DNA of 64,000 bases, from positions 186,001-250,000 of the forward strand of contig JAMCYM010000003.1 of the NCBI GenBank assembly GCA_023473665.1, written 5' to 3'. This DNA comes from Candidatus Marsarchaeota archaeon. Lineage in GTDB: Archaea; Micrarchaeota; Micrarchaeia; Micrarchaeales; Micrarchaeaceae. Below the pieces are notes generated by a model, which was given only the letters and a program-made list of their open reading frames with translations, ran no database searches and was not told the DNA's origin. Made by a program: the position numbers and the translations under genes. Position 1 is the stretch's first letter. The number at the start of each line of letters is the position of its first letter. Below, piece by piece: positions 7,986-17,443 of the stretch.

Positions 7986-9833
7986 ATGACTGATATAGGA
8001 GATAAAGCAGGCGCATTGGCCGCCAAGGCTGGCGCCATGGAGCTTCAGATTACGGAGAGCATAGGCGCAAGTGCGCAGCATGACGTCTCGCAGCCCTTCA
8101 AGGCAGGCTCTCCTGTTATAGACCCCGTGCTGGCCCCCTACCATCGCACGATGGAAGAAATAGAGCGCATGCCGGTGATAGAGCAGACTAAGACCGTGTG
8201 CCCCGAGTGCAAGCTCATAGTCGACGGCACCATATATCGCGACGGGGACAACGTGATGATAAGGAAGCACTGCCCAGAGCACGGCTGGACCGTGGAGAAG
8301 TACTGGGAAGACTACGACATGTACATGAAGATGCGCAGGTACAACTACTTCGGCCGCGGTTTCGACAATCCAAATTATATAACTGACACTAAGGGCGCCA
8401 ACTGCCCGTTCGACTGCGGCATGTGCGAGAGGCACAAGTCCCACACAGGCCTTGCCAACATAGTGGTAACAAACAGGTGCCACCTCTCGTGCTGGTACTG
8501 CTTCTTCTACGCCAAGGAGGGCGAGGCGATATACGAGCCCAGCCTGGCCGAGATAGACAAGATACTGAAGAACCTGAGGAGCCAGAAGCCCATACCAGCC
8601 AACGCACTGCAGATAACAGGCGGAGAGCCCACGATGCACCCCCACATAGTAGAGGTGGTGGAGCTCGCAAAGAAGGCAGGCTTCGACCAGATACAGCTCA
8701 ACACCACAGGCATAAACCTCGGCCTCAACCCAGACCTCGCTGTGAAGCTCAGGTATGCAGGCGTAAGCACGCTGTACATGAGCTTCGACGGCGTGAGCAA
8801 GCGCGCAAACCCGAAGAACCACTGGGAGACGCCGCTGGCACTCGACGCGGCCAGGAAGGCCGGCATAGGTGTGGTGCTCGTGCCTACAGTCATACGCACG
8901 GTCAACGAGCACGAGCTCGGGGCCATAATAAACTTCGCGCTGAACAACTCCGACATAATAAGGGCGGTGAACTTCCAGCCCGTTTCGCTTGTGGGGCGCA
9001 TGCCGTCCAGGCTCAGGGAGAAACAGCGCATAACAATACCGGGCGCGATAAAGCTAATAGACGAGCAGACGAACGGCGCGATAAGGAAGGAGGACTGGTT
9101 CTCCGTGCCATACATAGGCGGCATAACGAAGTTCATCGAGGCGCTGACCGGCGAGTACAAGTACGACATGTCGATACACTTCGCGTGCGGCGCAGGCACC
9201 TACCTGTTCCTGGACAGCGACAACAAGATCATACCGATAACAAGGTTCGTCGATGCCGCAGGCCTTGTAGAGCACCTGCAGCGCGCAATAGACTCGATGA
9301 ACGGCAAGAACAAATTCGAACGCAGGCTCATAGCGATAAACGCGCTGCTCGGGTTCCGCAAGTTCATAGACAAGAAGAACCAGCCAAAGTCCGTCAACTT
9401 CATGAAGCTGCTTACCAGCGTACTCTGGAAGCATGACTTCGCCAGCATGGGCAAGTTCCAGATGAAGTCCATATTCCTGGGCATGATGCACTTCCAGGAC
9501 GAGTACACGTACGACATACACCGCGTCGAGAAGTGCGACATCCACTACGCGATGCCCGATGGCGAGGTGCTGCCGTTCTGCACGTTCAACGTCTTCCCGG
9601 AAGTGTACAGGGACAAAATACAGAGGCAGTACAGCATACCCGCCAAGGAGTGGCAGCAGACGCACCAAGACTGGAACTACTCGAAGGACAAGTACGTTAG
9701 AAACATAAAGGAGCTGGAGGCGAGCGAGCCATACCGCAGGACGTACGGCGCGATGAGGGACTATTTCGCGATGCCCGTCAACGGGGGCAAGGCGGTGGCC
9801 AGCTTCGCGAACGAGACGTTCAAGAACCAGTGA
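7986..9833 (+). CDS. tes: Radical SAM protein, tetraether lipid synthase (Tes/MJ0619) family
   Basis: A 615-residue radical SAM enzyme. An N-terminal CPEC...HCPEHG set suggests a rubredoxin-like iron site. Next come NCPFDCGMCERHKSHT and the radical SAM motif C-x3-C-x2-C in NRCHLSCWYC (near residues 165-175). Later cysteines (FACGAGTYLF near 405; VEKCD and LPFCTFNVFP near 520-540) could bind further clusters. This arrangement is the hallmark of the MJ0619 family, whose characterised member joins two archaeol chains to make the C40 tetraether (GDGT) membrane core. The substrate here is inferred from the family. The next gene begins 5 bases after the stop and is probably co-transcribed. Confidence 0.75.
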   Translation: MTDIGDKAGALAAKAGAMELQITESIGASAQHDVSQPFKAGSPVIDPVLAPYHRTMEEIERMPVIEQTKTVCPECKLIVDGTIYRDGDNVMIRKHCPEHGWTVEKYWEDYDMYMKMRRYNYFGRGFDNPNYITDTKGANCPFDCGMCERHKSHTGLANIVVTNRCHLSCWYCFFYAKEGEAIYEPSLAEIDKILKNLRSQKPIPANALQITGGEPTMHPHIVEVVELAKKAGFDQIQLNTTGINLGLNPDLAVKLRYAGVSTLYMSFDGVSKRANPKNHWETPLALDAARKAGIGVVLVPTVIRTVNEHELGAIINFALNNSDIIRAVNFQPVSLVGRMPSRLREKQRITIPGAIKLIDEQTNGAIRKEDWFSVPYIGGITKFIEALTGEYKYDMSIHFACGAGTYLFLDSDNKIIPITRFVDAAGLVEHLQRAIDSMNGKNKFERRLIAINALLGFRKFIDKKNQPKSVNFMKLLTSVLWKHDFASMGKFQMKSIFLGMMHFQDEYTYDIHRVEKCDIHYAMPDGEVLPFCTFNVFPEVYRDKIQRQYSIPAKEWQQTHQDWNYSKDKYVRNIKELEASEPYRRTYGAMRDYFAMPVNGGKAVASFANETFKNQ

Positions 9834-9838
9834 TTTGA

Positions 9839-10516
9839 ATGGACAGGACCGACAAGCAGCCGCAGATGAGCGAGTACCAGAAGGACCTTTTGGACACTGC
9901 ATCCCTAGACACTGCAAGCATCGAGAACCAGTACATAGAGGAGCACGGCAACAAGTTCCGCGTGCCGTACAGGATAGTGCGCCAGGCCGTTTTCTCGAAG
10001 GTCAAGCAGGCAGAGCTCATCGACCTGGAGCATGCGGCGCGCCTGCAGTACAGGCTCATGCTCAACGACGCCATACTCAAGGCAAGGGTGCACTATGCGA
10101 GAGGCACGATAACCGTTATCTACAACCCGCAAAGTGCGCAAAATCTCCGCGAGAAGATAGGTCTTGAGGGGCTTGTGGCGCTCCTGGCGGGAGAGGGAGT
10201 CCACGTCGACGCCGCAAACACTGTTGATTCTGAGTACGACTACTACAAGAACTTCTATTCCTATGCATTCAATCCTCCTGCAGTGCGCGAGCACCCTCCA
10301 TACGGCTATACTATTGAAGAGTGGCGCAAGATGAAGCCTGACTGGGAGAGGAAGACGGCCAAGGGCAATAAGTCAAAGCAGGACAAGTTCACCGAGTTTC
10401 AGGAGAAGTACATTGCGCAGCATCCAGAGCTGGCGAAGGAGCTCGGCGCGCAGATTGCAGTGCAGCAGGGCGCCAAGAAATCTATCCTAAGGAGGATTTT
10501 CAGCCAGAAGGCCTGA
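9839..10516 (+). CDS. Unknown protein paired with the Tes-like enzyme
   Basis: A 225-residue soluble protein starting 5 bases after the radical SAM gene. Residues about 45-125 may adopt a ferredoxin-like fold: the run ILKARVHYARGTITVIYNP followed by a helix and GEGVHVD recalls heavy-metal-associated domains, but without their CxxC pair. The C-terminal half is charged and helical and ends in a basic stretch. I do not recognise a named family. Coupling to the lipid enzyme suggests an accessory or partner; this rests on position alone. Confidence 0.6.
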   Translation: MDRTDKQPQMSEYQKDLLDTASLDTASIENQYIEEHGNKFRVPYRIVRQAVFSKVKQAELIDLEHAARLQYRLMLNDAILKARVHYARGTITVIYNPQSAQNLREKIGLEGLVALLAGEGVHVDAANTVDSEYDYYKNFYSYAFNPPAVREHPPYGYTIEEWRKMKPDWERKTAKGNKSKQDKFTEFQEKYIAQHPELAKELGAQIAVQQGAKKSILRRIFSQKA

Positions 10517-10531
10517 CTAAGCCGTGCCTAT

Positions 10532-12133
10532 CTACAGGCTAAGCACTAATTCTCCAGCCACTACAGGTTCCTCTATCCCAAAGCCCTCCAGCACCTCAGG
10601 GCTTATCTCACCGAACGTACCGAATCTGAATGATGCGCACCTGCCGTCGACGAATGCGCCGTCCTTGTGCGCCGCGTAACTGCTTTTCATGCCGAGATGC
10701 CTTGCAATCGCATCGACAACGCTCTTCGCCTCTGCAAAGTTGGCCTTTGAGTGCTCGCTGACAAATGCCACGTGCGTCTCCTCTACAGGCTTACCTCCTT
10801 CGAGCCTGAACACCTTGCCTATCTCGAAAAGCCTCTGCGGCATCCTTTCGTGCGAAGAATTACCGAGATTCTGCAGCAGCTCCGGCAGCACCTGCTGCCT
10901 CAGCATCGTTATCATTTCGGTCTTCGATTTGGCAACGGTTATCGTGCCAGCGCCGCGCTTCCTGCGCATCATGTCGAACTGCAGCTTCTCGTTCGACAAG
11001 TAATAGTTCATCGCTTCTGAGAATCCAAGGCCCACCATAAGCATCGCGATGCCGTTATCGCGCACGTTCGTGGCGCTCTCCTTGCCTATGGAATGCCCCC
11101 TGACCGGGATCGGCTTTATCGCGGAGTAGCCATAAGCTACCGCGAGGTCCTCTATGACGTCCTGGTCGTTGAACACGTCGGTGCGGTACGGCGCGACGTC
11201 GACCGTTATAGTACCGCCGACAGCCCTTGCGATGTAGCCTTCCCGCGCAGCGAGCCTTGCAAGACTCTTTGCCGTGGAGCGCACGCCTATCGTCTCTTCG
11301 AAATTCGTTAGCTCTACCCTAATGCGCCTGGATTTCAGTGAGGGCGTGATCTCTTTCCTGTCGGGATACGCTATGATGGCAGGGAACACATCGGCGCCCA
11401 TGTCTATGAACATGCATGCCGTCATGCGCGCAGCGCCCTCGACCGCATCTTTGTCGGTGCCGGTCACGTCTATCAGCATGTCCCGCGTGCGCGCAGTGGT
11501 CTTGGTGGCTTCTGAGTTTATTATTGGTATAAGCGAGAGCACCTTCTCCGAATCCCTCAGGAACGGGTAGTTCGCGCTTCCACTTATCGTGTAGCCGTAC
11601 TCCTCCCCCTTTGCATGCCCCTTCAGTATCTCCTCGAAGCTCATCGGCCTGCTGCCGTGCAAAGGCACAAAGCGCTCGTTGCGCGCTGCATCGTAAGTCA
11701 ATGCGCCGTTCACCGAACTCAAATCATGCATGCCCATCGCGAGCTTCTTGCGCTTCCTGCCGTAGTTGTCGCTCAGCTTCTCCATGAAGTCTATAACGTA
11801 CCTGAGCGCGTTCCCGCCCAGGTCTATGTTCCTGACGACAAACGCTGCTATAAAGGGCCTGACCTTCATCACTGCCGGCGTGACCTTTATGCTGATTGCG
11901 GGCTTCCCCGCGACTGCATAGGCCTTCGGCCTTGCCTTGCCCGTATGCAGGCTCAGCGCCCTCACGAGGCCCGCGAACGATAGCATGTCTGGCCTGTTCG
12001 GCGTTATCGCGACGGTCACGCTGCCGTTCTTCCGCTCCTCGACATCCATGCCTATGCCGTTGACAAGCTTGTCAAACTCCTGCTCCTTGAAGGCTTTCCC
12101 TATGTCTCTCGAATCGAATGTTATATTAGGCAT
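10532..12133 (-). CDS. pheT: Phenylalanyl-tRNA synthetase beta subunit
   Basis: A 533-residue protein of the shorter archaeal/eukaryotic beta type, which lacks the bacterial tRNA-binding and anticodon-binding extensions. It begins with the B1-like region (MPNITFDSRDIGKAF), contains the B3/B4 editing region, the B5 region (FEETIGVRSTAKSLARLA) and a C-terminal class II-like core. It forms the alpha2-beta2 enzyme with PheS. Its ATG shares one base with the pheS stop (TGATG), so translation is probably coupled. Confidence 0.93.
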   Translation of the reverse strand: MPNITFDSRDIGKAFKEQEFDKLVNGIGMDVEERKNGSVTVAITPNRPDMLSFAGLVRALSLHTGKARPKAYAVAGKPAISIKVTPAVMKVRPFIAAFVVRNIDLGGNALRYVIDFMEKLSDNYGRKRKKLAMGMHDLSSVNGALTYDAARNERFVPLHGSRPMSFEEILKGHAKGEEYGYTISGSANYPFLRDSEKVLSLIPIINSEATKTTARTRDMLIDVTGTDKDAVEGAARMTACMFIDMGADVFPAIIAYPDRKEITPSLKSRRIRVELTNFEETIGVRSTAKSLARLAAREGYIARAVGGTITVDVAPYRTDVFNDQDVIEDLAVAYGYSAIKPIPVRGHSIGKESATNVRDNGIAMLMVGLGFSEAMNYYLSNEKLQFDMMRRKRGAGTITVAKSKTEMITMLRQQVLPELLQNLGNSSHERMPQRLFEIGKVFRLEGGKPVEETHVAFVSEHSKANFAEAKSVVDAIARHLGMKSSYAAHKDGAFVDGRCASFRFGTFGEISPEVLEGFGIEEPVVAGELVLSL

Positions 12134-13605
12134 CAGCGCACACCCAGTTCCTTCCTAGTCCTGAGCCAGTCAACGTCATTGCTGTACAGCTCGGTAAGCG
12201 AACCTATCTTCAGCTCGTTGAACATTAGCCTGTCGAGCCCCGGCCCCCACGCCAGCACAGTGTTCTTGTTGCCCAGCGCATCGGTTATCTCCTTGCGTAT
12301 CACGCCGGCTCCGCACAATTCTATCCAGTCTCCGTGCTCCTCGTTGTAGTACGTGACTTCCATGCCAGGCTCGACGAATGGGAAATATGAAGGCTTGATC
12401 CTGACATCGAGCCCAAGCTGCGCATAGAACTCCTTCAGCGTGTGTATTAGGTTCGCCAGGCTGAGCCTCTTGCCTATTATTATGCCGTCGCTGTGATGGA
12501 GCTCCGCAAGGTGCTTGTAGTCTATGCTCTCGTTCCTGAACACCCTGCCTATCGAGACGAGCTTCAGCGGATCGTCGCCATCGTATTTCGCGTACTTGTA
12601 TATGTGCCTGGCGGACACGCTCGTAGCATGGGTCCTGAGCACCGCCTGCCTCGCTATTGTGTCTTCCCATACGCCTTTCCAGCCCTTCTCATGCATGGCC
12701 TTGACCCTGGCCATGAGCTCCGCATCCCCAATGTCAATCACCTTCGGGTTCGACAGGTAGAACGTATCCTGCATTTCCCGTGTTGGATGGTCCTGCGGCG
12801 AGAACAACGCATCGAAGTTCCAGAACGACGACTCTATTATTGGCCCATCGACCTCGGTGAAGCCCATGTCGAGCCATATCCTGCGCACCTTGTCGAGGAA
12901 CTCGTGCATCGGGTGAAGCCTCGCCGGGTAGAGCGTATCCGAGGGCGCATTCACGTCGTAGCTCTTGAAGGCCTTGCCCTTCCAGCCCTTGGAAAGCAGC
13001 AGCTCCTTCGTAAGCTGGCCGAGCTCGCCGCCTGCCATTGCAGATTCAGGTCTTTTCAGCGACGCCTCGCCAGCAGGCGTTATGCTTATGCCTGCAACTA
13101 TCCCGCTTTCGCTTACCGTAATAAGCTTCCTCTTGGCAAGCAGGTCGAACGCATCGCGCCTCTCCTTCGCAAGCCTGTCCTGCTCGCCCTCCGTAGCATC
13201 ATTGAGCCTCGCAAGCAGCTCCCTGAGCCCGTACGGCCTGCCTATAGCTCCCTTGCCTGCCCGTGTGAGCTCCACAGCACCGTTGGCTGTCCTTGCCCAT
13301 CCATTCTTGACTGCCCATCCAAGCGCTATGCTGTCGTGTATCTCACTGGCTTTTTTCGGCCCGCTGAGCAGAGCACGGCAGAGCGCCTCCTCTGGGAACT
13401 GGCTCACGTATCTTTGGGCTTCCTCAGTAAGCTTCGCCGTCACGATGCGCCTGCGCTCAACATTTACAAGGCCCTCGTGCTCGAGCCTGTCAAGTGCCCT
13501 CTGCGCATCGGCCTTCTGCAGCTTCATGGCCTGTTCGAGCTCGTCGAGCGGCGCGCCGCTATGCGCGGCTATATACTTGAGCATCGTTATGTCGCGTCCC
13601 TCCAC
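12133..13605 (-). CDS. pheS: Phenylalanyl-tRNA synthetase alpha subunit
   Basis: The catalytic subunit charging tRNA-Phe (490 residues). N-terminal winged-helix repeats, about residues 1-180, bind tRNA. The class II core follows with HPMHEFLDKVRRIWLDMGF, a motif 2 arginine region (GRVFRNESID), the aromatic-rich YFPFVEPGMEV and motif 3 (WGPGLDRLMF). The listed start is a GTG; an in-frame ATG at 13584 (MLKYIAAHSG) has a GGAGGG upstream and may be the true start. It overlaps pheT by one base, forming a pheST operon. Confidence 0.93.
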   Translation of the reverse strand: MEGRDITMLKYIAAHSGAPLDELEQAMKLQKADAQRALDRLEHEGLVNVERRRIVTAKLTEEAQRYVSQFPEEALCRALLSGPKKASEIHDSIALGWAVKNGWARTANGAVELTRAGKGAIGRPYGLRELLARLNDATEGEQDRLAKERRDAFDLLAKRKLITVSESGIVAGISITPAGEASLKRPESAMAGGELGQLTKELLLSKGWKGKAFKSYDVNAPSDTLYPARLHPMHEFLDKVRRIWLDMGFTEVDGPIIESSFWNFDALFSPQDHPTREMQDTFYLSNPKVIDIGDAELMARVKAMHEKGWKGVWEDTIARQAVLRTHATSVSARHIYKYAKYDGDDPLKLVSIGRVFRNESIDYKHLAELHHSDGIIIGKRLSLANLIHTLKEFYAQLGLDVRIKPSYFPFVEPGMEVTYYNEEHGDWIELCGAGVIRKEITDALGNKNTVLAWGPGLDRLMFNELKIGSLTELYSNDVDWLRTRKELGVR

Positions 13606-13614
13606 TCCGATCGC

Positions 13615-14388
13615 CTACTTCGATGATGCCCTGAAATAAGTGTAGACAATTATACCGATCACTATGAGTGCTATCAGCACGTAAGCGAAGATGCCGAATT
13701 CCCTGTATACCGCGCCGAAGAACTGCGCCACCTCGCTGCTCAGGCTCTGGTGTATCACGAACACCAGGGTAAACTTCGAGAGGGGCTCCCCATCGAACCA
13801 TAACAACTGCGTGGTGTTTGTATAGCCATTGGTTATCGCGCTGGCTGGCGCATCAGGGATCGGGTAAACATTCTCTATCGTCGCGCCGCTCGGCAGCACA
13901 ATCTCAAGCGTCGTGTTCTGCGGCAGGAAATCACCGCTGGCTCCGTGCTCGAAATTGAAATCAGCGGGATTGAACGTGTAGACGTACGTTCTCGGCGCCG
14001 TCTGGTTGATGTAAGTGACGTTGTTAACATAATACGTCATGACGAGATAAGCGATGCCTCCGTTGCTGTTGTGTATGAGCGGCCCTGGCAGGAACTTGAA
14101 GCTGTACAAGCTAGTGCCTGGGTTGATTATGTGCTGCACCAGCGTTGACCCTATGAGCTGCTGCCAGCTGCTGAGCGTAAGGTTCAGCGCCAGCCTGTCG
14201 GTCTCATACTGGCTGACCGAGGTGTTGCCTGTGATCTTTACGGTAAGCACTTCAGTCACCTGCGCACTGGAATTCGTATTGAGCGTAACGGTGGTGTTCA
14301 GGTACGTGACAGTATAGGAGGCGAAGCTGCTGGCCGGCACAATGGCAATGAGCAGGGCAGCCAACAGCAACAGAGCGCGCGGAACCAT
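13615..14388 (-). CDS. Secreted, membrane-anchored protein of unknown function
   Basis: About 257 residues: a signal peptide (ALLLLAALLIAIVPASSFA), a beta-rich external domain with numerous N-x-S/T sequons, and a C-terminal membrane anchor (FGIFAYVLIALIVIGIIVYTYF, cut here as a hydrophobic stretch) with a short basic tail. ATG 14388 is preferred to TTG 14412: a GGTGGTG lies just upstream and a TATA-like TTATTATTA sits about 40 bases upstream. It precedes pheS by only 10-30 bases and may share its transcript. Likely a cell-surface protein; no family recognised. Confidence 0.65.
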   Translation of the reverse strand: MVPRALLLLAALLIAIVPASSFASYTVTYLNTTVTLNTNSSAQVTEVLTVKITGNTSVSQYETDRLALNLTLSSWQQLIGSTLVQHIINPGTSLYSFKFLPGPLIHNSNGGIAYLVMTYYVNNVTYINQTAPRTYVYTFNPADFNFEHGASGDFLPQNTTLEIVLPSGATIENVYPIPDAPASAITNGYTNTTQLLWFDGEPLSKFTLVFVIHQSLSSEVAQFFGAVYREFGIFAYVLIALIVIGIIVYTYFRASSK

Positions 14389-14552
14389 ATTCTGCACCAC
14401 CTTAGTTTCCAAGACTACTAATAATAAGCTTTTGTGTGCGCCTGAAGTCAGGTTCCGACGTCATGTAAAGGAAGCCAATGCAAAGGTTTTTAATACAGCA
14501 TTTTCATAATAACAATAAATACGGAGTAAGGCGGGAATCGCTAATCCTACGT

Positions 14553-14840
14553 ATGAGTACAGATCAGATGAGTGACGAGAATTTCGAAGGAGAAGGAAGA
14601 GAGGAAGGAATGGAGCGCGGAAGGCGTGGCATGTCAATAAAGCCATCGTACTTCCTGCAGAAGCCTGTGAAGGTAGGCGACGAGGTAGACGTTACCATCG
14701 AAGCTACGGCGTCGAAGGGCGACGGCATAGCCAAGGTGAACGGCTTCGTGGTCTTCGTGAAGGGCGCAAAGGAAGGGGACAAGCTGAAGGTGCGCATAAC
14801 CGACGTCAAGGCCAGGTTCGCAGTAGGCGAGCCGATATAA
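14553..14840 (+). CDS. TRAM-domain RNA-binding protein
   Basis: A 95-residue protein with a short acidic N-terminal region and a complete TRAM domain (VGDEVDVTIEATASKGDGIA through GFVVFVKGAKEGD to VRITDVKARFAVG). TRAM is a small OB-like beta barrel that binds RNA. Stand-alone archaeal TRAM proteins have been reported to act as RNA chaperones, resembling cold-shock proteins. ATG 14553 is chosen because the domain length then fits. A TATA-like TTTTTAATAC near 14485 gives a leader of roughly 40 bases. Confidence 0.85.
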   Translation: MSTDQMSDENFEGEGREEGMERGRRGMSIKPSYFLQKPVKVGDEVDVTIEATASKGDGIAKVNGFVVFVKGAKEGDKLKVRITDVKARFAVGEPI

Positions 14841-14870
14841 GCGCATAGGCTTAGCCAGGCCGGCTGTTAC

Positions 14871-14898
14871 GTAAGCGTTTTTATTTCTGTGCGCTTAC
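14871..14898. promoter_or_regulatory. Inverted repeat spanning a T-rich box upstream of valS
   Basis: GTAAGCG (14871-14877) and CGCTTAC (14892-14898) form a perfect 7-base inverted repeat around TTTTTATTTCTGTG. The T-rich core could be the valS TATA box, making this a candidate operator. It could equally be a hairpin at the 3' end of the TRAM gene transcript. It lies 70-97 bases before the valS start. Confidence 0.4.
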
Positions 14899-14967
14899 AT
14901 CATATTCGATACCTAGTGGGAACAATGCAAGGTTGCTGATCTTTAGTTAGGAGAGGATGTCACGCTG

Positions 14968-17397
14968 ATGTACGACCCAAGCGCGGAATACAAGTGGAAC
15001 GATTACTGGCATGAGCGCATGCTGTTCCGCTTCGATTCTAAAGGCGAGGAAAGGCCTCTATTCGTGATTGATACGCCGCCTCCGTTCCCCACCGGCGAGC
15101 TGCACATGGGCCAGGCCTATTGGGTCATATACATAGACTCGATAGCGCGCTACAAGCGCATGAAGGGCTTCAACGTTCTCTATCCCCTTGGCTGGGACAC
15201 GCAGGGCTATCCGATAGAGATGGCAGTTGAGAAGCAGTACGGGAAGGGCCTAGGGCGCGAGGATTTTTACAAGCGGTGCGTCGAGGTTGCAAACGCGAAC
15301 ATGGCGAAGATGAGAGCGCAGATGCTGCTTTTCGGCGCCTCTTTCGACGAAAGCCACGAATACGTGACGATGTCAGAGGATTACAGGCGCAAGGTGCAGC
15401 TCTCGATCATAGAGATGTACAACAAGGGCATGGTCTACAGGGCCGAGCATGCTGTTGAATGGTGCCCCTACTGCGGCGCATCGATATCAAGGGAGGAGGC
15501 CGAAGACAGGGAAGAAAGCACCACCCTCAATTACGTGGCCTTCAGGCTCAAGGATACCGGCAACGAGTTCGTCATAGCGACTACGCGCCCCGAGCTCATG
15601 CATGCGTGCGTCGCCATAGCAGTAAACCCGAATGACGAGCGCTATGCGCAGCTCATCGGCAAGTTCGTCGAAGTGCCAATCTTCGACAAGAGCGTGAAGA
15701 TAATAGCCGACGAATCGGTGGAGAGCGACTTCGGCACTGGCGCCGAGATGGTCTGCACGTTCGGCGACAAGCAGGACATAGCGCTCTACTACAAGCACAA
15801 TCTCAAGCTCGTCGACTCGCTCACCAAGGACGGGAGGCTGAAGAATGCCGGCAAGTACGATGGCCTGAGCATAGACGAGGCGAAGGCGGCCATAACCGCG
15901 CGCCTGTCTGAGATGGGCCTCATAAAGAAGCAGGAGCGGATGAAGCACACCGTGAAGGTGCACGACAAGTGCGGGCACAAGGCCGAGTTCATATCCGCCA
16001 TGCAGTGGTTCATAAAGATAAAGGAGCATGCGGAGCGCATAAAGGAGCAAGCGCGCCAGATGAACTGGGTGCCTGAATCTGCGGTGCAGCGCCTCTACGA
16101 TTGGAGCAACTTCATAGAGTGGGACTGGAACGTCTCGCGCAACAGGATATTCGGCACCCCGATACCATTCTGGATTTGCAGCGACTGCGGCCACATAATA
16201 GCGCCTGACAAAGCAAGCCTGCCGGTCAACCCGGCGCTCGAGAAGGCCCCGGCCAAGGCATGCCCCAAGTGCGGCTCAAGCAAGCTGGTCGGCGAGACCG
16301 ACACGCTCGACTGCTGGGTCGATTCGTCCATAACTCCAATGGTTATAGCGGGCTGGCCTGACGACATGAAGCTGTTCTCGCGCGCATACCCGGCCTCGCT
16401 GCGCATACAGGGCAGCGACATAATACGCACGTGGGCGTTCTACACCACATTCAGGACCTGGGCGCTCACCGCCAACAAGCCGTTCGAGAGCATAATAGCG
16501 CACGGGATGATACTCGGCCCAGACGGCCGCGAGATGCACAAGAGCTGGGGCAACGGCGTATCGCCAGACGAGCTCGTGAAGAAGTATTCGATAGACTCGG
16601 TCAGGCTCTGGGCTGCGATAAGCGGCAGCGCTGGCAAGGACAAGCCGTTCTCAGTTGAAGACATCGAGCATGCGAAGGCCTTCATAGTGAAGCTCTACAA
16701 TTCTGCACTTTTCGTCAAGGGCGCGTTTGCTGATACAAAGCTACCGCATGAGGAGCCGCACAAGCATTTCAATGTCTTCGACCTGTGGATACTCAACAGG
16801 CTCAACCAGGCAGTGAAAGAAGCAGACTCTGCATATGAGAGATATGACCTCTATGGCGCTGTGAGCGCGCTTACCAACTTCTACTGGCACGAGTTCTGCG
16901 ACTATTACATAGAGAACGTGAAGCACAGGATATACGCCACGGCAAAGGCGGAGAGCAGGCAGGCCGCGCTGTTCACCCTCATGCACGTCCTGAACGAATC
17001 GCTCAGGGCTCTCGCGCCCGTAATACCGCATGTCGCAGAAGAGGTCAACTCGCTCTTCAGCGGCGAAAGCATATTCATATCAATGTTCCCGGCGCATACG
17101 GAAAGAAAGGAGAATGCAGATTACGTAATCAATGGCCTCGTGTTCAAGAGCGCCGTAGTAGACGTTGATTACGAGAATGCGGGCGCAATGCTGAATAACG
17201 TCATAAGCGACGTCAGGAAGGCGAAGGCAAGCCACAAGCTCGCCCTCAACAAACCGATAACGCTAATAAATATAAATGTTCCTGACGCATACTATAATAC
17301 GGTCCTCGCAGCCAGGGAAGAATTGCGTGAAATATGCAAGGCGGGCGAGGTAAAGGTTGAGAGAGGCAAGGAGTATTCTGTGTTTGTGCAGATATAG
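14968..17397 (+). CDS. valS: Valyl-tRNA synthetase
   Basis: A class I synthetase of 809 residues charging tRNA-Val. The HIGH-type signature is HMGQ near residue 47, after DTPPPFPTGEL. The editing domain has TTRPELMHACVAIAVNPNDE and FGTGAEMVCTFGDK, as in archaeal ValS. A zinc-ribbon-like insert lies near 405-440 (ICSDCG, ACPKCG). The KMSKS-type signature is HKSWGN near 523. HMGQ and HKSWGN both depart from textbook forms but remain in place. The protein is somewhat shorter than typical archaeal ValS. It begins after a 127-base gap containing an inverted repeat. Confidence 0.92.
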   Translation: MYDPSAEYKWNDYWHERMLFRFDSKGEERPLFVIDTPPPFPTGELHMGQAYWVIYIDSIARYKRMKGFNVLYPLGWDTQGYPIEMAVEKQYGKGLGREDFYKRCVEVANANMAKMRAQMLLFGASFDESHEYVTMSEDYRRKVQLSIIEMYNKGMVYRAEHAVEWCPYCGASISREEAEDREESTTLNYVAFRLKDTGNEFVIATTRPELMHACVAIAVNPNDERYAQLIGKFVEVPIFDKSVKIIADESVESDFGTGAEMVCTFGDKQDIALYYKHNLKLVDSLTKDGRLKNAGKYDGLSIDEAKAAITARLSEMGLIKKQERMKHTVKVHDKCGHKAEFISAMQWFIKIKEHAERIKEQARQMNWVPESAVQRLYDWSNFIEWDWNVSRNRIFGTPIPFWICSDCGHIIAPDKASLPVNPALEKAPAKACPKCGSSKLVGETDTLDCWVDSSITPMVIAGWPDDMKLFSRAYPASLRIQGSDIIRTWAFYTTFRTWALTANKPFESIIAHGMILGPDGREMHKSWGNGVSPDELVKKYSIDSVRLWAAISGSAGKDKPFSVEDIEHAKAFIVKLYNSALFVKGAFADTKLPHEEPHKHFNVFDLWILNRLNQAVKEADSAYERYDLYGAVSALTNFYWHEFCDYYIENVKHRIYATAKAESRQAALFTLMHVLNESLRALAPVIPHVAEEVNSLFSGESIFISMFPAHTERKENADYVINGLVFKSAVVDVDYENAGAMLNNVISDVRKAKASHKLALNKPITLININVPDAYYNTVLAAREELREICKAGEVKVERGKEYSVFVQI

Positions 17398-17443
17398 CGC
17401 GACATGCGCCTTTTCGCCTCCTAATGGCTAGGAAGATGTTCGA

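Noticed and set aside
7962-8912. 316-codon open frame on the minus strand opposite the Tes-like gene
   Set aside because: It mirrors a strongly conserved radical SAM gene, and its composition is that of a reverse-frame shadow.
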